Positions 21,084 to 30,611 of a DNA stretch of 64,000 nucleotides are shown piece by piece (position 1 is the stretch's first letter; the number at the start of each line of letters is the position of its first letter). Source of the stretch: Gracilaria domingensis (taxonomy: Eukaryota; Rhodophyta; Florideophyceae; Gracilariales; Gracilariaceae); the NCBI GenBank assembly GCA_022539475.1, contig VCMS01000022.1, positions 852,237 through 916,236 on the forward strand. The letters run 5' to 3'. Under the pieces are notes generated by a model. That model worked only from the letters and a program-made list of their open reading frames with translations. It was not told the DNA's origin and ran no database searches. The position numbers and the translations under genes were made by a program.

Positions 21084-22151
21084 TCTTCACCTTCTGCGGT
21101 GGGCAGCGAACTGCATCTAGAGAGTTTAATGGCCGCCCCATACATGAACTCTATGCCCTGTAGTAGTACATCTTCTCCAGTCTCGAGGCTTCGTAAGAAT
21201 CATAGCTACAACGGTAACATCGAAACTTGTTTCGCTTCCGGCATTGCACCACAAGCCGTGCATTCCATTGGGACCAGGACTGCACAAGCTCCGACCGTCG
21301 GACTTGAAGGGTCCTGTTTCGAGCGTGCTTCGGCACCCTGCGATCGCTGGACAGACCTTCAAGCCGCTGCCCCCCGGTTGTACTGTACTTGAGCGTTCGT
21401 GACGGCCGTCGGTCGAGATGCGAATTGGAAACTCATGCGCTATCCCTGTTTGCCGGCCGTGTACAGTTGAAAACGAGTACAGTGCAGACCCATCTGTTCC
21501 GCACATCCACCCTTGAGAGTCGTGCTGTACACAACAGGCAGCAAACGTAGTGGTGAGCCCTGTGGAAGGCACTGGTCGAGAATAGGGAACATTGAATAGA
21601 ATGTGATGCAACACAGTAGCCTTCAATCCCTTCTCGCTCTTCTCCCTGCTCCGCTCTCACGCGCCCTTTCTTTCTGTCCGTCTGTTTCACATTTCTACCC
21701 TGAAACCCAGACATATTGGGAGACGCACATCAACCAATTCATTCTCCGCACTTAACAAACTAAGAACAACATCAATCCCAGAAATCATTTCTGGGATTGA
21801 TGTTGTTCTTAGTTTGTTAAAGTGCGGAGAATGACTAGCAATACGATGTTTTCGACTGCGTTCCGCGAGATTGTTCCCGATTTTGTCGACAACCATCCAA
21901 ATATACGAAGGTATCTTCCTTTCTTTTACTTTAGTAGAATAATTCATGCACTAAAAACCATATCGGTCCTCTTGAATCGCATCTGACAACGCGTTTACAT
22001 GTGAGCTCATTTGCCGTCTCATGCCATCAGTTTCCAGTCAAGCTTCTTCTCTGTCCCCTTTTGCTTCGGAGCCCATTGTTATGGGGTTTCCCCGTATTGC
22101 ACACCCACCTCCCCAATCTGTTCATAAACATATTAGAATAAGCGAAAACTT
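21084..22151. other. Convergent intergenic region carrying a long foldback
   Basis: About 1 kb between the LSD1-like gene and the convergent unknown gene at 22.2 kb. It carries a 96-bp foldback at 21739-21834. No protein or RNA gene was recognised otherwise. Confidence 0.55.
21739..21834. repeat. 96-bp near-perfect foldback (inverted repeat with 1-nt loop)
   Basis: The left arm 21739-21785 and right arm 21787-21834 are reverse complements apart from one extra T in the right arm, separated by a single C. The arms begin TCATTCTCCGC and end GCGGAGAATGA. No matching short direct repeats flank it. It could be a foldback MITE, a recent inverted duplication, or a hairpin RNA precursor. Confidence 0.92.
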
Positions 22152-23714
22152 CTATCCAACGACCAAGTTCAAACACACCAAATGCAAGGTCAAGAGAAGA
22201 GGGAAAACACTGAAACCGAATGCCCATTTCTTCACATGGTCAAGCATTTCTTCAGTTTTGTCACCATCTGACCTATGCGACGTGAATGTCCCTGATTCAG
22301 AGTCAATGTAAACGAACTCATCCTCGGAGTCGACATAGTGGTCCACAAACTCATCCCACTCTTCTTGATCAGGTTCATCGATGAAGTAAAGCCAATCTGA
22401 GGAGAATTTTCCGGATGATATGCAATCATCTTCGTATAGGGCAGAATCGTTGGACGAGATATCGCAACTCCGGTCACATTTTTTCTCATACGTTCCATGG
22501 TATTCTTCTGATGATGACATCCTGTTAGTGTATGATGTTTCAGATATTGTTTTCTTGATTGCTTCCTTGATTCCGTTGTTTCCTGTCGACATCTCTACTC
22601 CGCTTTTCGGGATGTATGCCTCTGATGAGCGGTATGAATGTGAATTCTCAGATTTGCTGGACTGAGAAACATTCGTCTGACCACGGGCTATGGTAGTATA
22701 TTGAATTATTGTCATTCTCTCTGGTTCGCCCTCGGAAACTTCTTTGCAGGTAGTTTGGTGTTGCAAAGAGGGCAAGTTTTCCGAGATGTAGTTCTTCAAG
22801 AATGCAATTCGTTCTTTGCTGCGTGTTATTCTAGCATTTAAGCTGTCGTCATCATTGGTGAGAGATTGGGGTAATTCTTGTGATCCCCTCTCAACAATCG
22901 GAGAGCTAGAAGATGAAGTCTCCAGTTCATCAGGAAGAACTGGTTTTGGTGTATCAAACTCTTTAGGGTAGAGGAGAGAGAATGATTTTGCACTCTCGTC
23001 TCCGTCTGTTGGTGGTACATTGAAAGAGGTTTCATTTAACTCGTTTAAGTTGTCAGAAGAGGACAAAACTCCCCCTTTTGAGAACTTGCGTGAAAGTTCA
23101 ACAACTCTGCTGCCCGTCGGTAGAACTTTACCCGGCGCAGCAAACAAATCTTCATCTCCACCACGTTGAATCTCTCCAACCAAAGTTTGAGTCGCCTTCT
23201 CATTCAATCCCACCGCCTTACGTCCCCCGTCCCCGACAATCTGGGCTTTCGGAGTTGGCCCTGTGAGGACAAGAGGCTCAACAAATTCATGAACCTTTCC
23301 TAGCCCTCCCTCGCCCCTGGCACCCACCTGCGAACGGCAGCTCTCCTTTCCCTCACGCGCAGTCCAAAGTGCCCGGACAAGACAGGACACCTTTCTCCCC
23401 GTCATTCTCATACGCACCCAAGAAAGCTTCCCGCGCAGCTTTCTTCCGGTCGATCTCATCTCCATCGACGAGAACTTCTCCCGAAATTGTAACATCCCGT
23501 TACAGTTAACCACTTCCTTCTCTAGTGGCTCGCGTTGACCCGCTCGACCGTAATTGTCAAGCTCCACATAATTCTCTGGTAGAACCTCTACCACCAGCTC
23601 TTCGTGCTCGGGCTTCACACCAGCCCATGTCTTGCCCATCTCTCTCTTCTCCTGCAAATTCGCCATTTCCGCAGAGGACATATTCTCTGTCTCTCTTCCC
23701 AGAAAGCAAATCAT
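22152..23714 (-). CDS. Unknown acidic, Ser-rich protein with C-terminal membrane anchor
   Basis: A 520-residue protein from the ATG at 23714; ATGs at 23681 and 23666 are alternatives. A TATA element at 23805-23813 supports a start in this area. The body is polar, rich in Ser, Glu and Asp, with no recognisable domain. A strongly acidic patch (DEPDQEEWDEFVDHYVDSEDE) precedes the end. The last 20 residues (FSVFPLLLTLHLVCLNLVVG) form one hydrophobic segment at the very C-terminus, so a tail-anchored protein facing the cytosol is the simplest reading. Function unknown. Confidence 0.7.
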   Translation of the reverse strand: MICFLGRETENMSSAEMANLQEKREMGKTWAGVKPEHEELVVEVLPENYVELDNYGRAGQREPLEKEVVNCNGMLQFREKFSSMEMRSTGRKLRGKLSWVRMRMTGRKVSCLVRALWTAREGKESCRSQVGARGEGGLGKVHEFVEPLVLTGPTPKAQIVGDGGRKAVGLNEKATQTLVGEIQRGGDEDLFAAPGKVLPTGSRVVELSRKFSKGGVLSSSDNLNELNETSFNVPPTDGDESAKSFSLLYPKEFDTPKPVLPDELETSSSSSPIVERGSQELPQSLTNDDDSLNARITRSKERIAFLKNYISENLPSLQHQTTCKEVSEGEPERMTIIQYTTIARGQTNVSQSSKSENSHSYRSSEAYIPKSGVEMSTGNNGIKEAIKKTISETSYTNRMSSSEEYHGTYEKKCDRSCDISSNDSALYEDDCISSGKFSSDWLYFIDEPDQEEWDEFVDHYVDSEDEFVYIDSESGTFTSHRSDGDKTEEMLDHVKKWAFGFSVFPLLLTLHLVCLNLVVG

Positions 23715-23804
23715 TCTAACACTGAAGATACTTCTCACAACTAGCGTTTCAGCGCCACCAGTCTCGATACCAGAGCAACGCGGAGGAAACTGCTGACAAA
23801 ACAG

Positions 23805-23813
23805 CTTTTATAC
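23805..23813 (-). promoter_or_regulatory. TATA box of the tail-anchored protein gene
   Basis: GTATAAAAG on the minus strand, 91 bases before the ATG at 23714. Confidence 0.55.
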
Positions 23814-24767
23814 AAGTCGCTTGCTCTCTCACGGTGGAAAACTCTCTATCCATACTCGAATTGAAAAGGAGAGAGGTATGATTGACGCCGGTTACTCTGG
23901 TCACGACGGACTCATAATTGCTAATGTTGTCACTCACTACCACTTCTGCCTAAATTTGAAGCAGTCGATAGTAGATGTAGTATCTGCTTCTATCATAGGC
24001 CAGAGCGATGATCAGTCATGACTGTTCATGTTTTTGTCAAACGATGTCTCTTCGACTCCCTGCACGGGCCAGTATGTCCAAATTTGTGAACAGTATGTGT
24101 CGTACCTGGAAGCGTCAACCTCGTTGAGGTTACAATTCGTTATGTTCGGCACGAAATGGATTGTTAGACGTTTCTCGATGATATCACGCAAAGCATTAGT
24201 CTCTGTCAGAAAGTAGAATTGAGTACCAAGAAGTAGTCAAACCCCACGAAACAAATTCTCTTGCCAGTCTGCGGTCGTGTTACACCGCGTGGTTTGATTG
24301 AGGAGTAGAGCAAAGGGCAATTACGGACAGAGCTGAATTCCTAACGCTACTTTATGACAAATCTTACAGATTAAACAAACTTCAGCGCACGAGCGCACGG
24401 GGTCCCTCACTCTCGGTCTTTGCATGCCGGAAGCAGCACCCAATTTGGTCATCTTCTTCTTTCTTTCCGAGTAGATGATACTGGAAGTACAGAAGTAGGC
24501 TTCTTTACAGCCTGTCACAGACGCTTTGAAAGCAGACCTAGTTTCAAGGTGCTGCTCTCCCCTACTTATGGCTTTGAGATAGTGGTGTTGATACATATTG
24601 TCAATTGCTTCTCTTGGCACGTTCAGCGATAATATGAACCGTTGGTAGTAGCAACAGTGTCGTCTTCCACCACATCCTGGCTGCCTTCCATATTCTGAGC
24701 TGTTCAAACATGTATGCAAAGTATCCTTGAGGTCGGGGCCTTTTGTAATCATATCCTTTGTTACATA
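23814..24767. other. Intergenic DNA
   Basis: About 950 bases between two minus-strand genes. A 143-codon minus frame (24321-24752) directly follows the stop of the acidic type II membrane protein, but it shows no domain and is probably 3' untranslated sequence. Confidence 0.45.
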
Positions 24768-27413
24768 TTACACCTGGCTCTGGGGTATCAAAGCCTCCTC
24801 TGGAATCTGCCTCCTGACTTCAGTAATCTGTTCTCCGCTTATCGTTCCAAACCCTTGACCGTTTCGAGAATCAACGGAAATAGACTGCCCTTCAAAGTTA
24901 GTTTCAAGAGCCCGATCTCCCTGAGTAGATTCCTGAGCATCAGCAGTAGTGTGTAAGACGATAGGTTGTCGAGGGTCTTGTTCTGTGGGATTTTGTTGCA
25001 TAGACCTCTCACGTAGAGTCTGCGACTCTTGCTGGAAAGTCGGGACTTGCAATGATTTTGGTTCAGTGATCACACTGGTTTCCAATCCATTGTGTCCAAT
25101 GCGCTCTGGAGAATCGGATATGATTAGATTTTCCTGAACATTGCTCTGTCCGTTTTGAGTATCCTGGAGCCGAATAGGTTGTTGCTCGGGCTCAGAGCCG
25201 AGAACCAGAGGTCCAGGGCTTTGATGATCTATGTTTGATGCACGGTCAGTTCCGAAAAAGGGCTGTCTTGTATCATCTCCTCTCTGAGGGCTCTGGCCTA
25301 CAACATCTGATACACCTCGATCTTTGTTTTCCAGGGGCACAAAGTCCGGCACATTTGCAACTCGTTGAACGGGTTGTATTTGGCCATCATTCAAGTCTTG
25401 CTTCTGAACGCTTTCAGCGATGACGTCATGCACAGGATCAGCCTCAGTATCTTCGTTCCGCTGGTTTCGGTGGCTCTGAGTCAACAATGGAAGTGCTCCT
25501 TGGGCTGGTTGAGGTGCAAAATTCCGTTGATCTTGCAGGGTTTGCGGCACAACATTCGATACACGAACAAGTTCTTGAGCGTGTCTTGCTCCAACAAGTA
25601 CTTCTTGAGGTTTCGGGGGAGCTGTATCTGATTGCCTCAGGTCAATGGAAGCCTGCAATGGGGATAAGCTACTATTCTCTTGAACCCCTTCGCGATCACT
25701 ACCCTGTGTATCATCGCCACTCCGTGCAATCTGTATCCCGTTGCCCATCCGGTTCTCGTCTTGCACCATGCCAATTTTCGGTCCGATATCTGGCTCGTTA
25801 CCTGCCCCAATGTCATGTTTACCCCCAAGACCGTTCTGATCGTCATCACGCTCTCTATCTCCGGCGTTCACTTCACCACCTTGTCCATTCCCAGTCTCGG
25901 TGTTACCTTTATCTTCAGGACCACTTTGAGAGGTACCCTTTCGCCTTACGACGATCTTCCGCTGCTCACTTTTATGCTGAAAACCAGGCAGAACAATTCT
26001 AGGATACCCATCGGCTCTTCCAAGGTCCGTCTGGGAGCTTTCCCCTCCCCCAAAGCCAGGTAACGGGTCTCTATCTGAATTTCTAGACCTGCGAAGATCA
26101 ACAGGTGAATCGCCTGTTCGCAGAATGCTGGCCGGGGCCTCATTTTCATTTTGACCGGGACGGGACTTGTCGTTATTGACTTCAACATCAACCGTCGGGG
26201 CGCCATCTGCACCTTGATCGGGGCGGGGCTTGTCATCATTGACTTCGACATCAACAATCGAGGCGCCATCTCCACTTTGACCGGGGCGGGTCTTGTCGTC
26301 ATTGACCGCGACGTCAACAATCGGGGCGTCACCCTCTTGTCCTGATCTCTGAATGTCATCACCTCGTGAATCACCAGTCTTTTCATCATCCTGTAAATCA
26401 CCAGACTTGTATTGTTCAGGACTTCTATCATCAGCAGAAGCTTTTCCTGCATGCATGACATCATCGCGTCCGTGTTCTGCAACGGCGTCATCAGCGTTAG
26501 TATCATCAGCGTTCGCATCATTGGCGTTCGTGTCGTTTCCATTGGAGTCCCCAGTGGTCCCATCTCTAGCAATCACGTCATCATTGCGCGCATCATCATT
26601 GCTTGTGTCATCGGCATTCGTGCCGTCAGGGTTAGTGTCATCGGCTTTCGAGCCACCTGTATTCGTACCAACAGCGTCGTCATCGTCGGCTTTCGTGTCA
26701 TCGGTGGTCGCAGCATCAGCGTCAGCATCATCGGCTTCAGTGTCATCGCCGTTCTCATCATCACCGATGTTGTTGTCATCCAACGCAGCATTGCCAGTGT
26801 CTGCATCATGGTGCTCTGTGTCGTGCTGCTCTTCATCTCCCTCAACTGCGTGGTGAGATGAGACATCAGCACCACCCAATCCGGAGTCCGAATGAGACGA
26901 GGACTGTTGGTCATCATCATCATCGCCATCATGATTTGAAGCCGAATTGGGTGATTGAGCATCTTCCTCATCTCGGACGGTTTGGTCCTCAAAGTCTGAA
27001 GGTTGCTCCGAATCATGCATTACGACATGCTGATTGTGAAAGAACGAATGCTTACTACGGCGTTCACGCAATGACGCGTGGGTGAGCTCATGCACAAAAG
27101 TTGCATGAGAGTGATCATTAGGATCTGATTCGGAATCAAGGTCCTCCATTACGCCTACAGGGCTGCCAAGGTGATGAATTTTACCATCATGAAGAGAGAC
27201 GTCATCTTGAATAGGCACTCCGCCATGAATGACAATCGGCGGCTGTCGAAACAGTCTGACATCCGGCCTGAACAAGACAAAGGCAGCTAAGCACACCAGG
27301 AACAACGCGAGACGTGCATAGGCAACGCGCGATCGAGGACGATAGGCTCGAAAGCGCTTGCCTGTCACGGAGGTGTGGTGCATCTCTCGAGGCGGAGGGT
27401 GTCGTTGAAGCAT
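24768..27413 (-). CDS. Unknown Asp-rich type II membrane protein with tandem repeats
   Basis: An 881-residue protein from the ATG at 27413. A basic N-terminus (RPRSRVAYAR) precedes one hydrophobic segment at residues 35-48 (LALFLVCLAAFVLF), giving a signal-anchor topology with the bulk in the lumen or outside. Residues 150-330 are an Asp/Ala/Thr/Asn run with an irregular repeat of the ADDTNADD kind. About three 21-residue tandem units follow (DKTRPGQSGDGASIVDVEVND and variants), encoded by a 63-nt repeat at about 26150-26340. The C-terminal half is Gln/Ser-rich. No enzyme domain is seen. Dense acidic repeats suggest calcium or polycation binding in the secretory route or wall, but this is conjecture. 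Confidence 0.75.
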   Translation of the reverse strand: MLQRHPPPREMHHTSVTGKRFRAYRPRSRVAYARLALFLVCLAAFVLFRPDVRLFRQPPIVIHGGVPIQDDVSLHDGKIHHLGSPVGVMEDLDSESDPNDHSHATFVHELTHASLRERRSKHSFFHNQHVVMHDSEQPSDFEDQTVRDEEDAQSPNSASNHDGDDDDDQQSSSHSDSGLGGADVSSHHAVEGDEEQHDTEHHDADTGNAALDDNNIGDDENGDDTEADDADADAATTDDTKADDDDAVGTNTGGSKADDTNPDGTNADDTSNDDARNDDVIARDGTTGDSNGNDTNANDANADDTNADDAVAEHGRDDVMHAGKASADDRSPEQYKSGDLQDDEKTGDSRGDDIQRSGQEGDAPIVDVAVNDDKTRPGQSGDGASIVDVEVNDDKPRPDQGADGAPTVDVEVNNDKSRPGQNENEAPASILRTGDSPVDLRRSRNSDRDPLPGFGGGESSQTDLGRADGYPRIVLPGFQHKSEQRKIVVRRKGTSQSGPEDKGNTETGNGQGGEVNAGDRERDDDQNGLGGKHDIGAGNEPDIGPKIGMVQDENRMGNGIQIARSGDDTQGSDREGVQENSSLSPLQASIDLRQSDTAPPKPQEVLVGARHAQELVRVSNVVPQTLQDQRNFAPQPAQGALPLLTQSHRNQRNEDTEADPVHDVIAESVQKQDLNDGQIQPVQRVANVPDFVPLENKDRGVSDVVGQSPQRGDDTRQPFFGTDRASNIDHQSPGPLVLGSEPEQQPIRLQDTQNGQSNVQENLIISDSPERIGHNGLETSVITEPKSLQVPTFQQESQTLRERSMQQNPTEQDPRQPIVLHTTADAQESTQGDRALETNFEGQSISVDSRNGQGFGTISGEQITEVRRQIPEEALIPQSQV
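26150..26340 (-). repeat. 63-nt coding tandem repeat, about three copies
   Basis: GGGGCGGG-TTGTC-type blocks recur at about 26156, 26219 and 26281, a period of 63 bases or 21 codons, inside the acidic membrane protein gene. Confidence 0.75.
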
Positions 27414-27933
27414 TGTGATAGAGGTATGAATGGTTTCATGACAGCGGGAGAGGAAGGAGACGCGGCGAGAGAACAGGGGTTTTGTGCGCTAAGCGGGTCG
27501 GATTTGGGGCGGATTGGCAGTGGCAGGTGGCACTGGGCCGCAGTGAGGGAATGGAGTGAGGTAGTTTTGGGTTTGGCTGCTGTTGGTTGGTCAAGGCGGG
27601 CGCATCCAGTCTTGAGAGGCTGGCGCGAATTGGTATCTATGGTGCATATTTTCCCAACTTGGGAATCGCAGGAGCACAGACACGCCGCGTGAGGTGGCAA
27701 CAGTGCTGGACACGACGACGAGTGGTCAATGTGTTACACATGCAATATCATGCGCTTTCCCGACGGCGTGTGTTGAGTGATCACTGTTGACGCGCAGAAA
27801 TGATGCAAGATGCAAAAACGCATGAAGCAGATTGTAGCTGGCAACAACAAGCGCGCGTTTTTTTACAGACTAATCTAGTTGACCAATACAAGAATGGGGG
27901 ATTGATTGGGCTCTAGCTGACAAAACGAGCAAG
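27414..27933. other. Intergenic DNA
   Basis: Upstream region of the acidic membrane protein gene and 3' flank of the Alba gene. No RNA gene or TATA element was recognised. Confidence 0.45.
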
Positions 27934-28540
27934 TCACGAGTTTTGTGGGTTAGGGGTAACTTGATCTGAGTTAAGCGGCGAGTGCGGCGGGGAGAGCGGG
28001 GGATTGGTGTCTCCCGCGTGCTCAGCGGGCGATTGTTGATGATTGTTAGCGCAGTTTTCGTCGTTGACTGGTTGCTCGATGCGAGTGAGCCATATCTGGA
28101 TCTTTGCCTTCGGGGAGGATGAATGCCCCTTTGTGGGCTCCACCAACGACGTTCGAATCTCTGCGGACGGAAGCACGCGCACAGCACAGAAGGTCAGCCT
28201 CGGGTGAGTGAACAGAAGCGTGGTGAGGTGAGATGGGGAGGATTTGAAGAGACGTACCATCTACGGTTGCAATGTTTGCTTGGCGTAAAAGTTCGGCGAT
28301 TGTGACGACGTTGACCACGGCCAAACCCAGGCCGCTGAGCTCGATTTGGGTGTCGGAGTTGAGAAACTTCTTGGCCAGAGCGACGAAGAAGTGCACGGGA
28401 CGCTTCTCCCTGGACACCTGGATTCGCCGACAGGCGGTGCCGTTCTGCTGTTGAACAGCCGTCACAGCATTCACACCAGTACCATCAGCATCGGCCGCCA
28501 AGTCGACGGCGGCAGCAACGACGGAAGCAGAAGGCGTCAT
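27934..28540 (-). CDS. Alba-domain nucleic-acid-binding protein, two exons
   Basis: Exon 1 is 28540-28258 and exon 2 is 28160-27934, joined by a 97-nt GT-AG intron that closes the frame through a split codon. The product is 169 residues. After a 35-residue Ala-rich leader comes an Alba domain: RIQVSREKRPVHFFVALAKK, then IELSGLGLAVVNVVTIAELL, then across the junction IRTSLVEP and KAKIQIWLTR. The tail is Pro/Asn/Ser-rich. Alba proteins bind RNA or DNA; eukaryotic members serve in RNase P/MRP, translation control or chromatin. Which one applies here cannot be told. Domain pieces lie on both sides of the intron and match the family order, which supports the splice. The ATG at 28540 is used because the longer frame to 28600 has no ATG. 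Confidence 0.85.
28161..28257 (-). other. Spliceosomal intron in the Alba gene
   Basis: The donor is G|GTACGTCT and the acceptor CCGTCCGCAG|AG. The length is 97 nt and the phase 1. It is the best-supported intron in the window. Confidence 0.85.
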
Positions 28541-28893
28541 CTCGGCGCACGGCAGCAAGCGGGGCACAAAGAGTGGGCAGCGAAGGGGGGGCGGCGGCAC
28601 GACCAGACGCGGCGGGCAGCAGAACGCGTCTTAAGAAGGCGCGGCGGGCGGGCGAGTGCAGCACGCGCGGACGCGGCCGCGGCCGCGGCGCGGCGCAGTG
28701 TCGGCGAAAAGAATGCAGCAGCAGCTTGCAGATAGCCCGCATGGCTTACACGTCTGCTGCGCGCGACACGTCACGCGCTGACGCGTTGCGCGCGGAACGA
28801 CCAACGCGCTGCCACTGTCGCCGCCGCGCGCGCGCCGTGGCGCGCGCGCGCGTGCGTCAAGTAGCCTGCGCCGCGGCGCGGTTGGCAGCTTCG
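28541..28893. other. GCGC-rich promoter island of the Alba gene
   Basis: CpG-dense sequence with GCTTACA at 28744-28750 and repeated GACGCG-type motifs, ending just before tRNA-Cys. Confidence 0.45.
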
Positions 28894-28964
28894 GGGTTCG
28901 TAGCTCAGTGGTAGAGCAATCGACTGCAGATCGATAGGTCGCGTGTTCGACTCACGCCGGGCCC
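28894..28964 (+). tRNA. tRNA-Cys (GCA)
   Basis: A 71-nt cloverleaf folds by hand. The acceptor is GGGTTCG with CGGGCCC (two G-U pairs). The D arm is GCTC/GAGC. The anticodon arm is ATCGA/TCGAT with loop CTGCAGA and anticodon GCA at 28919-28921 plus seven (28926-28928). The T arm is GCGTG/CACGC with loop TTCGACT. There is no intron and no encoded CCA. A TTTT run about 10 bases downstream can stop RNA polymerase III. It is a eukaryotic nuclear-type gene. Confidence 0.95.
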
Positions 28965-29090
28965 TTCCGTGTGTCTTTTACCGTTTTGTTACTGTGCTTT
29001 TGTTGTATCTTCTACAAGTTGTAGACTACAACGGTAGCCTACCTTCGCCATGGCACACGCCCGGTCTCGACTCGAGACTCTCGAGCCTCA

Positions 29091-30611
29091 TCAACGTCGG
29101 AAGAAGCCGTGCAGCTTCAGCCCGCCGGCGACCCTGCCGAAGCCGCGCCCGCCGCTGTTGGCAGCCGGAGCCGCGGCGTCCCCGCTCGCCGGCGCCGGCG
29201 CCGGCGCCGGCGTCGATCGATCCGGGCGCCCCAGCGACCCCAATGGCAAGTTCATCAACCCGCCCGGCGCCACCGCTGGCGCGGTCGATGCAGTCGGCGC
29301 AGCCGCCGCTGGCGCCGCTGCAGCCCCGCCGCCACTGGACGGCGCGGTAGGAGCGGTCGACCTCCCAAAGTTCACCTTTTCGTCATCAAAGTCGCCCATA
29401 TCGATTTGCTCATCGCCGTCGAACATTGCGCCCGCGACGTCGTCCAGGTTCACGTTCACTTCCTCGATGAACGGCGCCCAGGAGCCGCCGCCGAACGGCG
29501 TCACCGGCATGTACACGCGTTCGCTACTTCCCGGGATGGGCGGTCGTTGCAGACCGTCCTGCGGGGCTGCCGTTTCTGCGTTCGTGTTCATGTCTTCGAT
29601 TTCCATCACTGCTTCGTCTTCGTCATCGTCACCGCCGTCTTCTTCCGCGCTGCCATTGTCTGTGCCTGCTGTCAAGGAAGATATCGGCAAAAGAGCAGTG
29701 TTCAACTGTCGAACCGTCTTGTCTTCCTCATCGTTCTTCCTCTTCCTCTTTCGTGTCCAAGCACGAATGTACTTAATCTTGTATGTCGCCGGTAACGTGT
29801 CTTTGGACGGCAGACCGAACCAATACGGCATCGTTTCCACATCAAACTTTATGGGAAACGCTTGTTTCCAATGCCTGTTACGGTCTCTTCGAATCCTGCG
29901 TCCATTGAAAGTCCATGTGATGTATCTCTTCGCCCAATCTACACCATAACGATTGAACTTGGAGCGTAGCTTCTTGCGGTGTGTATAGTAAGTCGGTTTG
30001 TCGATTTCATTCTTGCCCGGTTCAATACCCCTCTTCTTGTTTCGAAACACATGCAGATTCATGTTGATGCGTTTGCGATAGTCTACTCCATCTCTTACAG
30101 CGCCGCCGCCTATTTCGTATACATCAATTTCAGTCCAAAGCTTGGGTGTATCGAGAGAACCCCAGAAGGAAGATGACAGTCTTGAATTACCCGGTTTAGC
30201 ACGCACTTCAAAGTACCCATACTTTGCGTTCTGCCGAGTCATTACAAATGCTGTTGTGTACTTTTCGTAACCTTCCGGTGCACCTTCGAACGCATCATCA
30301 TTTTTCTCGTATCGACCGCGTAACCTCAGCTCTCCTCTTCGCTGCTTCACGTTTTTGGTCGCAAACAGTCCAGGTTGTCTTCCCTTCCACCGGGGGTTGA
30401 TATCATGCCATTTGTCAAGGTCGAATCTCCGACCCTTGAACTCGTCAGTGAATTCTTCAATGGGAATGAATTTGGACTTCTTGAACAAGCCGTCTTTTAG
30501 GTACGGTTTCTTCCCCTTGCTCTCTGCTGTCGCTATTAGGAACGTTAGCAGCCCGAGAAAAAGCAGTAGTTGGCGGTTCATATTGTTCATAGTTGTAGGA
30601 GTATGGCTCAT
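29091..30611 (-). CDS. Secreted glycoside hydrolase family 16 protein
   Basis: A 506-residue protein with a signal peptide (RQLLLFLGLLTFLIATAES; ATGs at residues 1, 8 and 11 all keep it). Residues 45-290 form a GH16 jelly-roll: DEFKGRRFDLDKWHDINPRW opens it, KYGYFEVRAKPG follows, and the catalytic strand is EIDVYE at 161-166. Its ExDxxE spacing is that of the galactanase/laminarinase-type branch, with both catalytic Glu and the Asp present. The next strand is YGVDWAKRYITWTFNGR. Red-algal GH16 proteins are thought to cut or remodel matrix galactans such as carrageenan and agar; the substrate cannot be assigned here. The last 200 residues are acidic and then an Ala/Pro/Gly-rich tail with (AP)n, possibly a wall linker. 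Single exon. Confidence 0.9.
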   Translation of the reverse strand: MSHTPTTMNNMNRQLLLFLGLLTFLIATAESKGKKPYLKDGLFKKSKFIPIEEFTDEFKGRRFDLDKWHDINPRWKGRQPGLFATKNVKQRRGELRLRGRYEKNDDAFEGAPEGYEKYTTAFVMTRQNAKYGYFEVRAKPGNSRLSSSFWGSLDTPKLWTEIDVYEIGGGAVRDGVDYRKRINMNLHVFRNKKRGIEPGKNEIDKPTYYTHRKKLRSKFNRYGVDWAKRYITWTFNGRRIRRDRNRHWKQAFPIKFDVETMPYWFGLPSKDTLPATYKIKYIRAWTRKRKRKNDEEDKTVRQLNTALLPISSLTAGTDNGSAEEDGGDDDEDEAVMEIEDMNTNAETAAPQDGLQRPPIPGSSERVYMPVTPFGGGSWAPFIEEVNVNLDDVAGAMFDGDEQIDMGDFDDEKVNFGRSTAPTAPSSGGGAAAAPAAAAPTASTAPAVAPGGLMNLPLGSLGRPDRSTPAPAPAPASGDAAAPAANSGGRGFGRVAGGLKLHGFFRR

